DNA of 64,000 nt from Paraburkholderia oxyphila NBRC 105797 (GCF_000685075.1 NZ_BAYD01000015.1:80725-144724), one strand, 5' to 3'; positions 45,025 through 55,071 are shown, counted from the stretch's first letter. The notes: generated by a model from the letters alone, not told the origin. Numbers and translations are program-made.

Positions 45025-46342
45025 GGAAGAGTGCGGCCGTGAAGGCCGGGTTGGAAGGCCAATAGGCGTGCATGTAGGTCGCGACGATCGAGCCGTGCCG
45101 ATACAGCGGCTCGCCGTCCGCGCCCGTTTGCGCATGGCGTGCGCGCAGCGCAGGCGCGAGCGGCGTGCTCACGCGCGAATAGTGGAACGTGTGGCCGGTG
45201 AGCATGCCGTGCGTGCCGTCGAGCCGCTGCATGCCGAGCGCGGCAAAGCGCTTTTGCATGACGGCCTCGCCCGGCAGGAGGCCGAGCATGGGCGTGCGCG
45301 TGCCGTCGACGCTGGTGAGCGCATCGAGCAGATACAGCATGCCGCCGCATTCGGCCACGAGCGAGCGCCCGGCAATTGCATGCGCGCGCAACGAGTCTGC
45401 GCTGCGCGCGTTGCGCGCGAGCGTTGCCGCGTGGAGCTCGGGATAGCCGCCGGGCAGGTAGATGGCATCCGCCGACGTGGGCGCGGGTTCGTCGGCAAGC
45501 GGCGAGAAAAAGCTCACGCACGCACCCAGCGCTTCGAGCAGCGCGAGATTCGCCGGGTAGATGAACGAGAACGCGGCATCGCGCGCGATGGCGATGTGCA
45601 TGCCGTCGAGCAGGCGAGGCACGCTCGCGAGGGCATCCGCCTCGCACGCCTGAAACTCGACCGCTGGCGGCAATTGCGCGAGCGCGGTTTGCGCGAGGGC
45701 GTCGGCGGCGCGTTCGATGCGCGCATCGAGATCGTCGATCTCGCTGGCCTGGTGCAGGCCGAGATGCCGGTCGGGCAGCGAGAACGCCGCGTCGCTCGCG
45801 ACGTGCCCGAGCCAGCGGATATCGGCGGGCAGCCCTTCCTGCAACATTTGCGCGTGACGCGGCGAGCCTACGCGGTTGGCGAGCACGCCATGAAACGGCA
45901 CGTCGGCGCGATAGCGCGCGAGCCCGAACGCAATCGCACCAAAGGTCTGCGCCATCGAATTCGCGCCGATCGCGGCGGCCACCGGCACGCCGAACTTCGC
46001 GGCGAGATCGGCGCTGCTGGGCGTGCCGTCGAAGAGGCCCATCACGCCTTCGATCAGGATGAGATCCGCTTGCGCTGCCGCTTGCGCGAGCAATGCGCGG
46101 CAGCCCGCTTCGCCCACCATCCACAAGTCGAGCGACATCACGGGGGCGCCGCTCGCGCGCTCGAGGATCATCGGATCGAGAAAGTCCGGGCCGGTCTTGA
46201 ATACGCGCACGCGCCGTCCCATGCGCCGGTGCAGGCGCGCGAGGCCGGCGGTCAGCGTGGTCTTTCCCTGGCCCGATGCCGGCGCGCTGATGAAGAGCGC
46301 GGGGCAGGCGAGCGCGGCTGCCGTTGCTGCGATCGCTGCCAT
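45008..46342 (-). CDS. cobB: (hydrogeno)cobyrinic acid a,c-diamide synthase
   Basis: A 444-residue glutamine-dependent amidase that amidates the a and c carboxylates of (hydrogeno)cobyrinic acid using ATP. The N-terminal synthetase domain begins with the P-loop SAPASGQGKTT near 20-30 and has the FKTGPDFLDP motif. The C-terminal glutaminase domain has the AECGGMLYL nucleophile-Cys motif near 330-338 and a late HTFHYS segment. It lies four bases after cobO and overlaps bluB by 17 bases, so the three are translated together. Confidence 0.92.
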   Translation of the reverse strand: MAAIAATAAALACPALFISAPASGQGKTTLTAGLARLHRRMGRRVRVFKTGPDFLDPMILERASGAPVMSLDLWMVGEAGCRALLAQAAAQADLILIEGVMGLFDGTPSSADLAAKFGVPVAAAIGANSMAQTFGAIAFGLARYRADVPFHGVLANRVGSPRHAQMLQEGLPADIRWLGHVASDAAFSLPDRHLGLHQASEIDDLDARIERAADALAQTALAQLPPAVEFQACEADALASVPRLLDGMHIAIARDAAFSFIYPANLALLEALGACVSFFSPLADEPAPTSADAIYLPGGYPELHAATLARNARSADSLRAHAIAGRSLVAECGGMLYLLDALTSVDGTRTPMLGLLPGEAVMQKRFAALGMQRLDGTHGMLTGHTFHYSRVSTPLAPALRARHAQTGADGEPLYRHGSIVATYMHAYWPSNPAFTAALFHGTAF

Positions 46343-46346
46343 CGCG

Positions 46347-46949
46347 TCAGAACTCCACGCCCTTTTGTGCCTTCACGCCTTGCTCGCGATACGGATGCTT
46401 CACGAGCCGCATTTCGGTGACGAGGTCGGCGGCCTCGATCAGCGCATCGGGTGCGTGACGGCCCGTGACCACGACGTGCTGCATGGCGCCGCGCGCGGTG
46501 AGCACGCCGAGCACTTCGTCGAGCGGCAGGTACTCGTACTTGAGCACCGTGTTGAGCTCGTCGAGGATCACCATGCCGTATTCGCCGCTCTCGATCATGC
46601 GCTTCGCGGCGTCCCAGCCCTTGCGCGCCGTGGCGATGTCGGCGTCGCGATTCTGCGTGTTCCAGGTGTAGCCGTCGCCCATCGTGACGAAGTCGCAGTG
46701 CGCGATGCTGCCGAGGAAATCGCGCTCGGACGTATGCAGCGCGCCCTTGATGAACTGCACCACGCCGAGCTTCATGCCATGGCCCAGCACGCGCACGGCC
46801 ATGCCGAACGCCGCCGTGCTCTTGCCCTTGCCGTTGCCGGTGTTGACGATGAGCAGGCCCTTTTCGTGCGTCGCGGCGGCCTGCTTCTTTTCGTGGCCTT
46901 CGCGGCGGCGCTCGGTCATGCGTTGGTGCGATTCGGGATCGGTTTTCAT
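46347..46949 (-). CDS. cobO: cob(I)yrinic acid a,c-diamide adenosyltransferase
   Basis: A 200-residue CobA/CobO/BtuR-type ATP:cob(I)alamin adenosyltransferase. The P-loop GNGKGKST near 38-45 and the VVQFIKG and LDELNTVLKYEYLP segments are diagnostic. It attaches the 5'-deoxyadenosyl group to cobalt after its reduction. It follows cobE by 123 bases and precedes cobB by four. Its charged N-terminal 25 residues are typical of this family. Confidence 0.92.
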   Translation of the reverse strand: MKTDPESHQRMTERRREGHEKKQAAATHEKGLLIVNTGNGKGKSTAAFGMAVRVLGHGMKLGVVQFIKGALHTSERDFLGSIAHCDFVTMGDGYTWNTQNRDADIATARKGWDAAKRMIESGEYGMVILDELNTVLKYEYLPLDEVLGVLTARGAMQHVVVTGRHAPDALIEAADLVTEMRLVKHPYREQGVKAQKGVEF

Positions 46950-47072
46950 CGTCGCGGGTGTGTCCTGGGTTGGGGCCTTCGTCGCGGTTCTTCTTGCGAT
47001 TCGGGCCGGGAATGTTGTTTAGATTGCGGCGCGCCGTGGTGCGTGACTGTGCGCGCCTGCAGCGTGTCCGAT

Positions 47073-47621
47073 TTATGCGGGGGCTCGTGCGCCGGTTTGG
47101 GTGTCTGCCTGTGACGCTTCGGCGAAAGCCGCGATCGCGACGGTCACGCCGTCGAGCGCGAGCTTGCCGCGCACGAGCGGGCCGCCTCGTGCGGCGAGCC
47201 GTGCGCACGGCTCGCATACGCCCTCCACGCCAAAGCGCGCACTTGCCGCCACGCTTGCTCCGGACTGCACGCCCATGGCGTTCACGCTTTCGCGCGCGAA
47301 AGCCTGCAACGGCAGCGCATGCCTCGCGCAGAACGCGAGCAGGGCGGCTTCCGTGGCTTTCGCATCGAGCGTGGCCACGGCCTTCACGCGTGCGAGCGGC
47401 CAGGCGCCGAGCGCCGCATCCACGGCCGCCTCCACCTGCGCGAGCGTCACGCCGCTGCGGCAGCCGAGGCCCAGCGCGAGCGGCGCTGGATTGTGCACTG
47501 ATGCGGGGGCGGTGGGCAAGGTGTCGGCAGGCAGGGAGCGGTTCACGGGAATGCGCGAGTTCGAGGGCGTGGCGTGCGCGGAGCGGGACGCGTTGCCTGG
47601 CGTGGCCGCCACGGCGGGCAT
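47073..47621 (-). CDS. cobE: CobE, cobalamin biosynthesis protein (CbiG C-terminal-like)
   Basis: About 182 residues from the ATG at 47621 (or eight more from 47645). The LGLGCRSGV segment near 55-63 and the ATLDAKATEAAL segment are the CobE/CbiG_C core. The role of CobE is not fully settled, but it is always in cobalamin clusters. A longer open frame upstream reaches into the riboswitch region and is rejected. It opens the cobE-cobO-cobB-bluB operon, divergent from cobW. The last ten or so residues are polar tail. Confidence 0.8.
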   Translation of the reverse strand: MPAVAATPGNASRSAHATPSNSRIPVNRSLPADTLPTAPASVHNPAPLALGLGCRSGVTLAQVEAAVDAALGAWPLARVKAVATLDAKATEAALLAFCARHALPLQAFARESVNAMGVQSGASVAASARFGVEGVCEPCARLAARGGPLVRGKLALDGVTVAIAAFAEASQADTQTGARAPA

Positions 47622-47826
47622 GCGATGCGCTCCGGATGCGCGCATACGATAGCACACGCATTCCGGCCTTCGCGCACGGGCTGTGGCGCGCCAAGGGTAA
47701 AACCGGAGCGCGCGCAATGGGCTCTGCGAAGGGCTTGCATGGGCCTCGCGAGCGGCCGCCGCGCGGCTCGTGCAGCGCACTCGCCGGTTGACGCGCGTGC
47801 GGCCCGCGCCTAAACTCGCACGCACT

Positions 47827-48066
47827 CTGGTGCCCGCGTGCGCGTACGTTCTGCACGCAGTTAAACGGGAATCAGGGAGCCATCCCGCCACGGGCATGGC
47901 CAACCTGAACTGCACCCGCAACGGTACAACGAGCGCATCGGCCGCAAGGTCGATGCAAGCCGCTTCAAAGCATGCATGGCATGTGTGATGCCACTGCGCA
48001 GGCGGGCCGCAAGGCCTGCCGCGCGGGAAGGTGGAGCGGCGCTTCGTCAGTCCGGATACCGGCCAG
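47827..48066 (+). promoter_or_regulatory. cobalamin (B12) riboswitch upstream of cobW
   Basis: Landmarks in order: CTGGTGCCCGCG near the 5' end, TTAAACGGGAA at about 47870-47880, the GCCACTG element at 47990-47996, GGGAAGG at about 48025, and a B12-box-like AGTCCGGATACCGGCC, whose final CCAG pairs with the 5' CTGG. When coenzyme B12 binds, expression of the cobW-cobN-chlI-VWA operon should fall. The remaining DNA from 48067 to 48342, between riboswitch and cobW, holds no gene I can recognise; an expression platform should lie there. Confidence 0.88.
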
Positions 48067-48342
48067 ATACGAGGGACGCGCGCTGCGGGGTTGCGGCGCC
48101 GGGTCCATGATTTCCATGCGTCAGCCGGGCATTGCTCGTCGCGCGTCTTTGCGTTTCACCGTTGTGCAAGCCTCGCGGCACGCCACGCTTCGCCTTCGCG
48201 CAGCCTTGCTGCCGGTGCGCCTTGTGTGGGCCAGCAGGCGCGCGGTGCAGGCCGCACCGTATGTGACGGCGCCAGGCAAGGACGTGTGCGCGAGCGTTAC
48301 GCGGCGCATCCCACCTGCGGCCGCGAGCCGAAGGAGCACTTC

Positions 48343-49443
48343 ATGCAAACGCAGCACATGCGCAAGATCCCCGTCACCATCGTCACGGGCTTTCTCGGCA
48401 GCGGCAAGACCACGCTGCTGCGGCACATCCTCCAGCACGCGGGCGGCCTGCGCGTCGCCGTGATCGTCAACGAGTTCGGCGAGCTCGGCATCGACGGCGA
48501 GATCCTGCGCGGTTGCGGCATCGGCTGCGACGAGAACGGCAACGAAAAGGCCGGCGCGCTCTACGAGCTCGCCAACGGCTGCCTGTGCTGCACCGTGCAG
48601 GAAGAGTTCTTTCCGGTCATGGAGCAACTGCTCGAGCGCCGCGGCGAGATCGACCACGTGCTGATCGAGACCTCGGGCCTCGCGCTGCCCAAGCCGCTCG
48701 TGCAGGCCTTCAACTGGCCGTCGATCCGCAATGCGTTCACTGTCGACGCGGTCGTGACCGTGGTCGACGGTCCCGCCGCCGCGAGCGGCCAGTTCGCGGA
48801 GAACCCGCAGGCCGTCGATGCGCAGCGCAAGGCCGATCCGAATCTCGATCATGAGTCACCGCTGCACGAGCTGTTCGAAGATCAGCTCTCGGCGGCCGAC
48901 CTCGTCATCCTCAACAAGACCGATCTCATCGACGCCGCAGCGCAGGAAGCGCTCATCGAAGACCTGCGCGAGGAGCTGCCGCCGCAAGTGAAGATCGTGC
49001 GGGCCCAGCATGGCCAGCTCGATCTGCACACGCTGCTCGGCCTCGAAGCGGCTTCGGAGGAGAGCATTCATCTGCGCCACGACCATCACGGTTCCGCCGA
49101 CGATCCCGACCATCATCACGACGACTTCGATTCGGTCGTGGTGCAGGGGAGCACGAGCTCGCGCGAGGCCGCGATCGAGGCGCTGCAAAAGCTCGTGGAC
49201 GCCCACACGATCTATCGCGTGAAGGGCTTCGCCGCGCTGCCGGGCGCACCGATGCGCCTCGTGATTCAAGGCGTGGGCCGCCGCTTCGACAGCTACTTCG
49301 ACCGCCGCTGGAATGCCCAGGAAAGCGCGGCGCAGCCGCTCGCGAGCCGCTTCGTGCTGATTGGCGAGGATCTCGACGCAGCCGTGCTGCAACGCGCGTT
49401 CGACGCCGCGCTCGCTTCGGTGCAGACCGCGCCGGCGCAATGA
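48343..49443 (+). CDS. cobW: CobW, GTPase metallochaperone of cobalamin synthesis
   Basis: A 366-residue G3E-family GTPase. The Walker A motif GFLGSGKTT lies at about 16-24, the zinc/cobalt-binding GCLCC motif at about 84-88, the NKTD GTP motif at about 191-194, and a histidine-rich loop (about 240-262) is likely metal-binding. CobW is thought to deliver cobalt to the chelatase CobN. The ATG at 48343 follows GGAG with suitable spacing. It is the first gene of the riboswitch-controlled operon and precedes cobN by 67 bases. Confidence 0.92.
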   Translation: MQTQHMRKIPVTIVTGFLGSGKTTLLRHILQHAGGLRVAVIVNEFGELGIDGEILRGCGIGCDENGNEKAGALYELANGCLCCTVQEEFFPVMEQLLERRGEIDHVLIETSGLALPKPLVQAFNWPSIRNAFTVDAVVTVVDGPAAASGQFAENPQAVDAQRKADPNLDHESPLHELFEDQLSAADLVILNKTDLIDAAAQEALIEDLREELPPQVKIVRAQHGQLDLHTLLGLEAASEESIHLRHDHHGSADDPDHHHDDFDSVVVQGSTSSREAAIEALQKLVDAHTIYRVKGFAALPGAPMRLVIQGVGRRFDSYFDRRWNAQESAAQPLASRFVLIGEDLDAAVLQRAFDAALASVQTAPAQ

Positions 49444-49510
49444 GCGTGCGTATGCACTCGAACCTGCACGTCCACTGACTCACTGATACCCAGAAGCACA
49501 CGAGAACGCC

Positions 49511-52500
49511 ATGCATTTGCTGCGCACCACGCCGGGCGGCTTCGTCGACGACACGCAGGGCGTCGTCCGCATCGACCAGCAGCCTGCCGAGATCGTCGTG
49601 CTCAGTTCCGCCGACACGACGCTCGCCTTGCTCGCGAGCGTCGTGCCGCGCCTGCCCGCAGGCTTCCCGAGCGTGCGGCTCGCGAACGTCACGTATCTGC
49701 GCCAGCCCGCCTCGGTGGACTTTTATGTCGACGATGTCCTGCAGCATGCGCGCGTGGTCGTGGTCGATCATCTGGGCGGCGAGACGTACTGGCCTTACGG
49801 CATCGAGCAGGTCGTCACGCTCGCGCAAAAACGCGGGCAACTGCTCGCAATGTTCTCGGGCGACTTGCAGGAAGATCCAAACCTGATCGCGAAGAGCCGC
49901 GCTGAGCCCGAGTTCTGCCGGCTGTTGTGGCGCTATCTGCGCGAAGGCGGCGCGGCCAACGCCGAAGGATTTTTGCGCGCGCTCGCGTGGCAGGCGTTCA
50001 AGTGGGGCAGCGAGCCCGCGCCGCCCGTGGCGCTGCCCGCCGCCGCGCTGTATCACCCGCAGCGCGATATCGCGACCATCGACGACTGGCGCGCGCGCTG
50101 GCAGCCGGGCGCGCCCGTGGTGGCGATCCTCTTCTACAAGGCGCATTTGCAGGCCGCCAACACGGCCGCATTCGATGCGCTCATCGACGCGCTGGCCGAA
50201 CGCGGCATCAATCCGCTGCCGCTCGCCATCACGTCGCTCAAGGACGCGCTGAGCCGCGACGTGCTCGACCGCCTCGCGCTCGAGCACGATGTCTCGCTCG
50301 TGCTCAACACCACGGCGTTCGCGGCCTCGTCGCTCGACGACCCCGAAACGCTCGCGATCGCGGGCGATGCGCCCGTGCTCCAGGTGATCCTGAGCGGCGG
50401 CAACCGCGACGACTGGCTCAACGACAATCACGGCCTCAATTCGCGCGACATCGCCATGCATATCGCGCTGCCCGAAGTCGATGGCCGCGTGATCACGCGC
50501 GCGATCAGCTTCAAGGGCCTCGCGTACCACTGCAAGGCGACCCAGGTGGACGTGGTGCGCTATCAGCCCGATGCGGAGCGCGTGGCGTTCGTCGCGGAAC
50601 TCGCGCGGCGCTGGTGCAGGCTGCGCCAGTTGCCGAACGCGCAGAAGAAGCTCGCGCTCGTGCTCGCGAACTATCCGATGAGCGAAGGGCGCATCGGCAA
50701 CGGCGTGGGGCTCGATACGCCGGCATCGGTCGTGGGGATACTGCGCATGCTGCGCGACGAGGGCTATCGCGTCGCCGATCTGCCCGAGGACGGCGAAGCG
50801 CTCATGCACACGCTCACGCAGGGCGTGACCAACGATCCCGATACGCGCGCGCTACGCCCCGCGTGGCAGAGCCTCGCGCTCGACGACTACCGCGAGCGTT
50901 TTGCGCAATTGCCCGTCGAAGCGCAGAACGCGCTCATCGCGCGCTGGGGCACGCCCGAGCAGGACCCCACGATGCGCCGCGGCCGTTTCATGATCGCGGG
51001 CTGGCGCTGCGGGCAGGTATTCGTCGGCATCCAGCCCTCGCGCTCGCGTGGCGACGACAGCTACGCAAACTATCACGATGCCGAGCTCGTGCCGCCCCAC
51101 GCGTATCTCGCGTTCTATTTTTGGCTGCGTGACACCTTCGGCATCGACGCGATCGCGCACGTCGGCAAGCACGGCAATCTCGAATGGCTGCCGGGCAAGA
51201 GCGTGGCGCTTGCCGAGACCTGCTGGCCCGACATGGTGCTCGGGCCGCTGCCGCATTTGTACCCGTTCATCGTCAACGACCCCGGCGAGGGCAGCCAGGC
51301 GAAGCGCCGCGCACAGGCCGTGATCGTCGATCACCTGATGCCGCCACTCACGCGCGCGGAGAACTACGGCCCATTGCAGGATATCGAACGCCAGGTCGAT
51401 GAGTATTACGAAGCCATCATGGTCGACCCGCGCCGGGCCAGGCTGTTGCGCAAGACGATACTCGCGACGATCATCGAGCATCGCCTGCACGAGGAGTTGA
51501 GCGTCGCGGCGCCGCAGGATCAGCAGGCCGAGGACGAACTCCTGACGCGTGCCGACGCGTATCTTTGCGAGTTGAAAGAAGCGCAGATTCGCGATGGCTT
51601 GCACACCTTCGGCATTTCGCCGCAAGGCACGCAGCGGCGCGACACGCTGCTCGCGCTGGGCCGCTATCCGTGCGGCGACGGGCAGGGCGCGAACGCGGGG
51701 CTGATCGACGCGCTCGCGCGCGATCTCGGCATCGAGCATCTGCTCGATCCGGCGAGCGTCGACTGGGCCGCGCCATGGACCGGGCCGCGGCCCGCGCTGC
51801 TTGCGCAGGCGAGCGACGCGCCGTGGCGCCATGCGGGCGATACGCGCGAGCGGCTTGAAGCGCTGGCGGCGTCATGGCTCGCCGGCGTTTGCGACGGCAA
51901 GCCGGATGCGCTCGAAGAAGCCATGCAAGCGTTGCCGCACGCGGCGCGCGTCATCGCGCGCCTGCGCGACGACGTGCTGCCGCGCCTCGACGCCTGCGGG
52001 CCCGAGGAGTTGCGCCAGTTCCGCCGTGGCCTCGAGGGCCGCTTCGTGCCGCCCGGCCCGAGCGGCTCGCCCTCGCGCGGTCGCCCGGATGTGCTGCCGA
52101 CGGGACGCAACTTCTATTCGGTCGACACGCGCGCGGTGCCCACGCAAGCGGCGTGGTCGCTCGGCATGAAGTCGGCGCAGCAACTCATCGAGCGTCACCT
52201 GCAGGAACACGGTGACTATCCGCGCGCGGTGGGTCTTTCCGTATGGGGCACGGCGACGATGCGCACGGGCGGCGACGACATCGCCCAGGCGCTCGCGCTG
52301 ATCGGCGCACGCCCGAAATGGGCGGCGGGCAGCCAGCGCGTGATCGACTTCGAGATCATGCCGGTGGAGGCGCTCGACCGTCCGCGCATCGACGTCACCT
52401 TGCGCGTCTCGGGCTTCTTTCGCGACGCCTTTCCCAATGTGATGCATCTGTTCGACGCCGCCGTGCAGGCCGTGGCCGAGCTCGACGAGCCCGAGCATCT

Positions 52501-53305
52501 GAATCCGCTGCGCGCGCGCATCCTGCGCGAGCGCGACGCGCTCGTGGCCAAAGGCATGGACGCGGACGAAGCGCGCCGCCGCGCGGGCTGGCGCGTGTTC
52601 AGCGCGCGCCCCGGTGCCTATGGCGCGGGGCTGCAATCGATGATCGATCATCGCCAATGGCAGACCGACGCCGATCTCGCGAAGGCGTACGAGGCCTGGG
52701 GCGGCTATGCGTATGCACAGAAGAGCGCCGGCGACGAGGCGCGCGACGCCTTCCGCGCGCGCCTTGCCAGCATCGATGTCGTGTTGCAGAACCAGGACAA
52801 CCGCGAGCACGACCTGCTCGACTCGAACGACTACTACCAGTTCCAGGGCGGCATGGCTGCGGCGGCGCGGCACTTCTCGCAGGCGCAGCCGAGCCTCTAT
52901 CACGCCGATCACAGCAATCCCGCCGCGCCGCGCATCCGGCCGCTGCACGAGGAAATTGCGCGTGTGGTCCGCTCGCGCGTGGTGAACCCGAAGTGGCTCG
53001 AAGGCGTGAAGCGTCACGGCTACAAGGGCGCGGCCGAGATGGCGGCCACCGTCGATTACCTGTTCGGCTATGACGCAACCGCGCGCGTGGTGGGCGACCA
53101 TCAATATGCGCTGGTCGCAGACGCCTATGTGCACGACGACGACACGCGCGCCTTCTTGCAGCGCCACAACCCGCACGCCTTGCACGCGATCTGCGAGCGG
53201 CTGGTCGAAGCGATGCAGCGCGGCCTGTGGCAACATCCCGGCGAGCATCGCGCGCAACTCGAACACCGCCTGCTCGAAGCCGGGCAGCATCTGGAGGCAT
53301 CCTGA
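49511..53305 (+). CDS. cobN: cobaltochelatase large subunit CobN
   Basis: A 1264-residue chelatase subunit that binds hydrogenobyrinic acid a,c-diamide and inserts cobalt with help from an AAA+/VWA complex. The HVGKHGNLEWLPGKS segment near 550-565 is the conserved CobN/BchH motif; the length is normal. It is followed after two bases by chlI. The usual CobS/CobT partners are absent; the ChlI and VWA genes that follow are expected to supply this function, as in many betaproteobacteria. Confidence 0.95.
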   Translation: MHLLRTTPGGFVDDTQGVVRIDQQPAEIVVLSSADTTLALLASVVPRLPAGFPSVRLANVTYLRQPASVDFYVDDVLQHARVVVVDHLGGETYWPYGIEQVVTLAQKRGQLLAMFSGDLQEDPNLIAKSRAEPEFCRLLWRYLREGGAANAEGFLRALAWQAFKWGSEPAPPVALPAAALYHPQRDIATIDDWRARWQPGAPVVAILFYKAHLQAANTAAFDALIDALAERGINPLPLAITSLKDALSRDVLDRLALEHDVSLVLNTTAFAASSLDDPETLAIAGDAPVLQVILSGGNRDDWLNDNHGLNSRDIAMHIALPEVDGRVITRAISFKGLAYHCKATQVDVVRYQPDAERVAFVAELARRWCRLRQLPNAQKKLALVLANYPMSEGRIGNGVGLDTPASVVGILRMLRDEGYRVADLPEDGEALMHTLTQGVTNDPDTRALRPAWQSLALDDYRERFAQLPVEAQNALIARWGTPEQDPTMRRGRFMIAGWRCGQVFVGIQPSRSRGDDSYANYHDAELVPPHAYLAFYFWLRDTFGIDAIAHVGKHGNLEWLPGKSVALAETCWPDMVLGPLPHLYPFIVNDPGEGSQAKRRAQAVIVDHLMPPLTRAENYGPLQDIERQVDEYYEAIMVDPRRARLLRKTILATIIEHRLHEELSVAAPQDQQAEDELLTRADAYLCELKEAQIRDGLHTFGISPQGTQRRDTLLALGRYPCGDGQGANAGLIDALARDLGIEHLLDPASVDWAAPWTGPRPALLAQASDAPWRHAGDTRERLEALAASWLAGVCDGKPDALEEAMQALPHAARVIARLRDDVLPRLDACGPEELRQFRRGLEGRFVPPGPSGSPSRGRPDVLPTGRNFYSVDTRAVPTQAAWSLGMKSAQQLIERHLQEHGDYPRAVGLSVWGTATMRTGGDDIAQALALIGARPKWAAGSQRVIDFEIMPVEALDRPRIDVTLRVSGFFRDAFPNVMHLFDAAVQAVAELDEPEHLNPLRARILRERDALVAKGMDADEARRRAGWRVFSARPGAYGAGLQSMIDHRQWQTDADLAKAYEAWGGYAYAQKSAGDEARDAFRARLASIDVVLQNQDNREHDLLDSNDYYQFQGGMAAAARHFSQAQPSLYHADHSNPAAPRIRPLHEEIARVVRSRVVNPKWLEGVKRHGYKGAAEMAATVDYLFGYDATARVVGDHQYALVADAYVHDDDTRAFLQRHNPHALHAICERLVEAMQRGLWQHPGEHRAQLEHRLLEAGQHLEAS

Positions 53306-53307
53306 AC

Positions 53308-54360
53308 ATGAGCGAAGCGCGCGTGCGTGCCGCATTTCCCTTTACGGCGCTGGTCGGCCAGGCGCCGCTGCAGCGCGCGCTGCTGCTGGCGGCCGTCGAT
53401 CCGGCGATTGGCGGCGTGCTCGTGAGCGGGCCGCGCGGCACGGCCAAATCGACGGCGGCGCGCGCGCTCGCCGCGCTGCTGCCCGATGGCGCGTTCGTCA
53501 CGCTGCCGCTTGGCGCGAGTGAAGAGAAGCTGATCGGCACGCTGGACCTCGAAGCGGCGCTGCGCGAGAGCGCGGTGCGCTTCTCGCCGGGCCTGCTCGC
53601 GCGCGCGCATGGCGGCGTGCTCTACGTGGACGAAGTGAACCTGCTGCCCGACGCGCTCGTCGATGCGTTGCTCGACGCCGCCGCGAGCGGCGTCAATACG
53701 GTCGAGCGCGACGGCGTCTCGCACACGCACGAGGCGCGCTTCGTGCTGGTGGGGACGATGAATCCCGAGGAAGGCGAACTGCGCCCGCAGTTATTGGATC
53801 GCTTCGGGTTGACGGTCGAGCTGAACAACAGCTTCGATGTGGGCGAGCGGCAGCGCATCGTCAAGGCGCGGCTCGCGTTCGATGCGGACCCGCTGGCGTT
53901 TTGCGCGGCGCACGAGGCGGCGCAGCGCGAGCTGGCACAGCGCATTGCCGCCGCGCGAGGCGCGCTTGATGCGCTCGAACTGAGCGACGCGGTGCACGAG
54001 CGGGCGGCGCGGCTGTGCGTTCAGGCCGCTGTCGACGGCATGCGCGCCGATCTGGTGATGCTGCGCGCGGCGCGCGCGCTGGCTGCGTTCGAAGGCGCGG
54101 CAAAGGTGGCGCCCGAGCACGTCGACGAGGTGGCGGAGGCGGTGCTTGCGCATCGGCGCCGCGTCATGCCGGATCAGCGGCCATCAAGCAGTGAACGCGG
54201 CGAGGGTGGCGCGCCAAACGAACCGGGACAGACATCGCCGGAAACATCGGCAGAAAACTTGCAGTCCGAAGCAAATCCGGATTGGGGCGAGCTGCCGCCC
54301 GAGCCGGTTGCGGCGCGGCAAGTGAAAGGCGTGATCCCACTGCCCGCAAAAAAACGCTGA
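53308..54360 (+). CDS. ChlI/BchI-type AAA+ chelatase subunit
   Basis: A 350-residue AAA+ ATPase of the magnesium/cobalt chelatase I family. The Walker A motif is GPRGTAKST (about 30-38), Walker B is GVLYVDEVNLL (about 103-113), and a Sensor-1-like GTMNPEEGELRPQLLDRFG (about 144-162) follows. The ATG at 53308 has GGAGG upstream. It couples ATP hydrolysis to the CobN metal-insertion reaction together with the VWA protein. A Pro/Ser-rich tail (about 290-350) follows the ATPase core. The reading frame of the next gene overlaps its end. Confidence 0.9.
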   Translation: MSEARVRAAFPFTALVGQAPLQRALLLAAVDPAIGGVLVSGPRGTAKSTAARALAALLPDGAFVTLPLGASEEKLIGTLDLEAALRESAVRFSPGLLARAHGGVLYVDEVNLLPDALVDALLDAAASGVNTVERDGVSHTHEARFVLVGTMNPEEGELRPQLLDRFGLTVELNNSFDVGERQRIVKARLAFDADPLAFCAAHEAAQRELAQRIAAARGALDALELSDAVHERAARLCVQAAVDGMRADLVMLRAARALAAFEGAAKVAPEHVDEVAEAVLAHRRRVMPDQRPSSSERGEGGAPNEPGQTSPETSAENLQSEANPDWGELPPEPVAARQVKGVIPLPAKKR

Positions 54361-55034
54361 CCCGCCGGGCAAGGGCTGCCGCCCAGGTACAGGGCGGTGC
54401 ACGGCGGCGTGAAGGCCCGGGGGGCGCGCACGCGCGCGTCGTCCGCGACGCGGCGCAGGGCGCGCGCATCGCCTGGCCGCCCACGCTTGCCGCGAAGCGC
54501 GGCGGCGCGCTGAGCGCTGCGCATCTGCGTTTTGTGCGACGTAGCACCGGCACCGGTGCGCTCCATTGCTTCGTGCTCGATTGCTCGGCCTCGATGCTCG
54601 CGCATGGGCAGCTTGCGCTGGCGAAGGGCCTGCTGATCGCGCTGTTCGACCGCGCGCGCAGCGAGCGCGTGGAAGTGGCGCTGATCTGCTTTGGCGGCGC
54701 GCGCGCCGAGCTGCGTTTCGGGCCGGCGGTGCCGCGCTGGTGGAACGAGCGCTGGCTCGAGCCGATTGGCGGTGGGGGCGGCACACCGCTCGAAGCCGGC
54801 ATGCGCCGCGCGGCGCAACTGCTCGAAAGCGCGGCACGCCGCGACCCGGCGCGCGAGCGTCATCTCTGGCTCTTCAGCGACGGCCGCACCACGCAATGGC
54901 CGGCGCGCCCGCGTCATGCGGACCACGTCAGCGTGGTCGACTGCGAAGGCGCGGCCGTGCGCGTGGGGCGTTGCCGCGCGCTCGCGCAGGCGTGGCAGGG
55001 GGCATGCTTCGACGCCGAAGCGTTGCTTGCCTGA
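54357..55034 (+). CDS. VWA-domain protein (ChlD/BchD-like), non-ATG start
   Basis: About 225 residues. The von Willebrand A metal-ion site is complete: DCSAS (the D-x-S-x-S motif) and a Thr in GGGGGTPLEAG; a third acidic residue lies in the LFSDGRT segment. This is the partner of ChlI in the chelatase complex. No ATG or GTG occurs early in frame. Candidates are CTG at 54357, which overlaps the chlI stop as CTGA, or TTG at 54282. The family opening (T-R-R-A-R-x-A-A) starts right after CTG, which favours it. Basic and Gly-rich N-terminus. Confidence 0.8.
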   Translation: MTRRARAAAQVQGGARRREGPGGAHARVVRDAAQGARIAWPPTLAAKRGGALSAAHLRFVRRSTGTGALHCFVLDCSASMLAHGQLALAKGLLIALFDRARSERVEVALICFGGARAELRFGPAVPRWWNERWLEPIGGGGGTPLEAGMRRAAQLLESAARRDPARERHLWLFSDGRTTQWPARPRHADHVSVVDCEGAAVRVGRCRALAQAWQGACFDAEALLA

Positions 55035-55071
55035 GCGTGCGCGTGCGCGGCAAACGTGTGCCGCGCAGCCA

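Noticed and set aside
47646..47826. Possible second riboswitch in front of cobE on the minus strand
   Set aside because: The B12 landmarks in the cobE-cobW gap are all on the plus strand; I see none reading toward cobE.
48953..50809. Long open frame antisense to cobW and cobN
   Set aside because: It spans two well-supported genes and crosses their boundary, so is a shadow.
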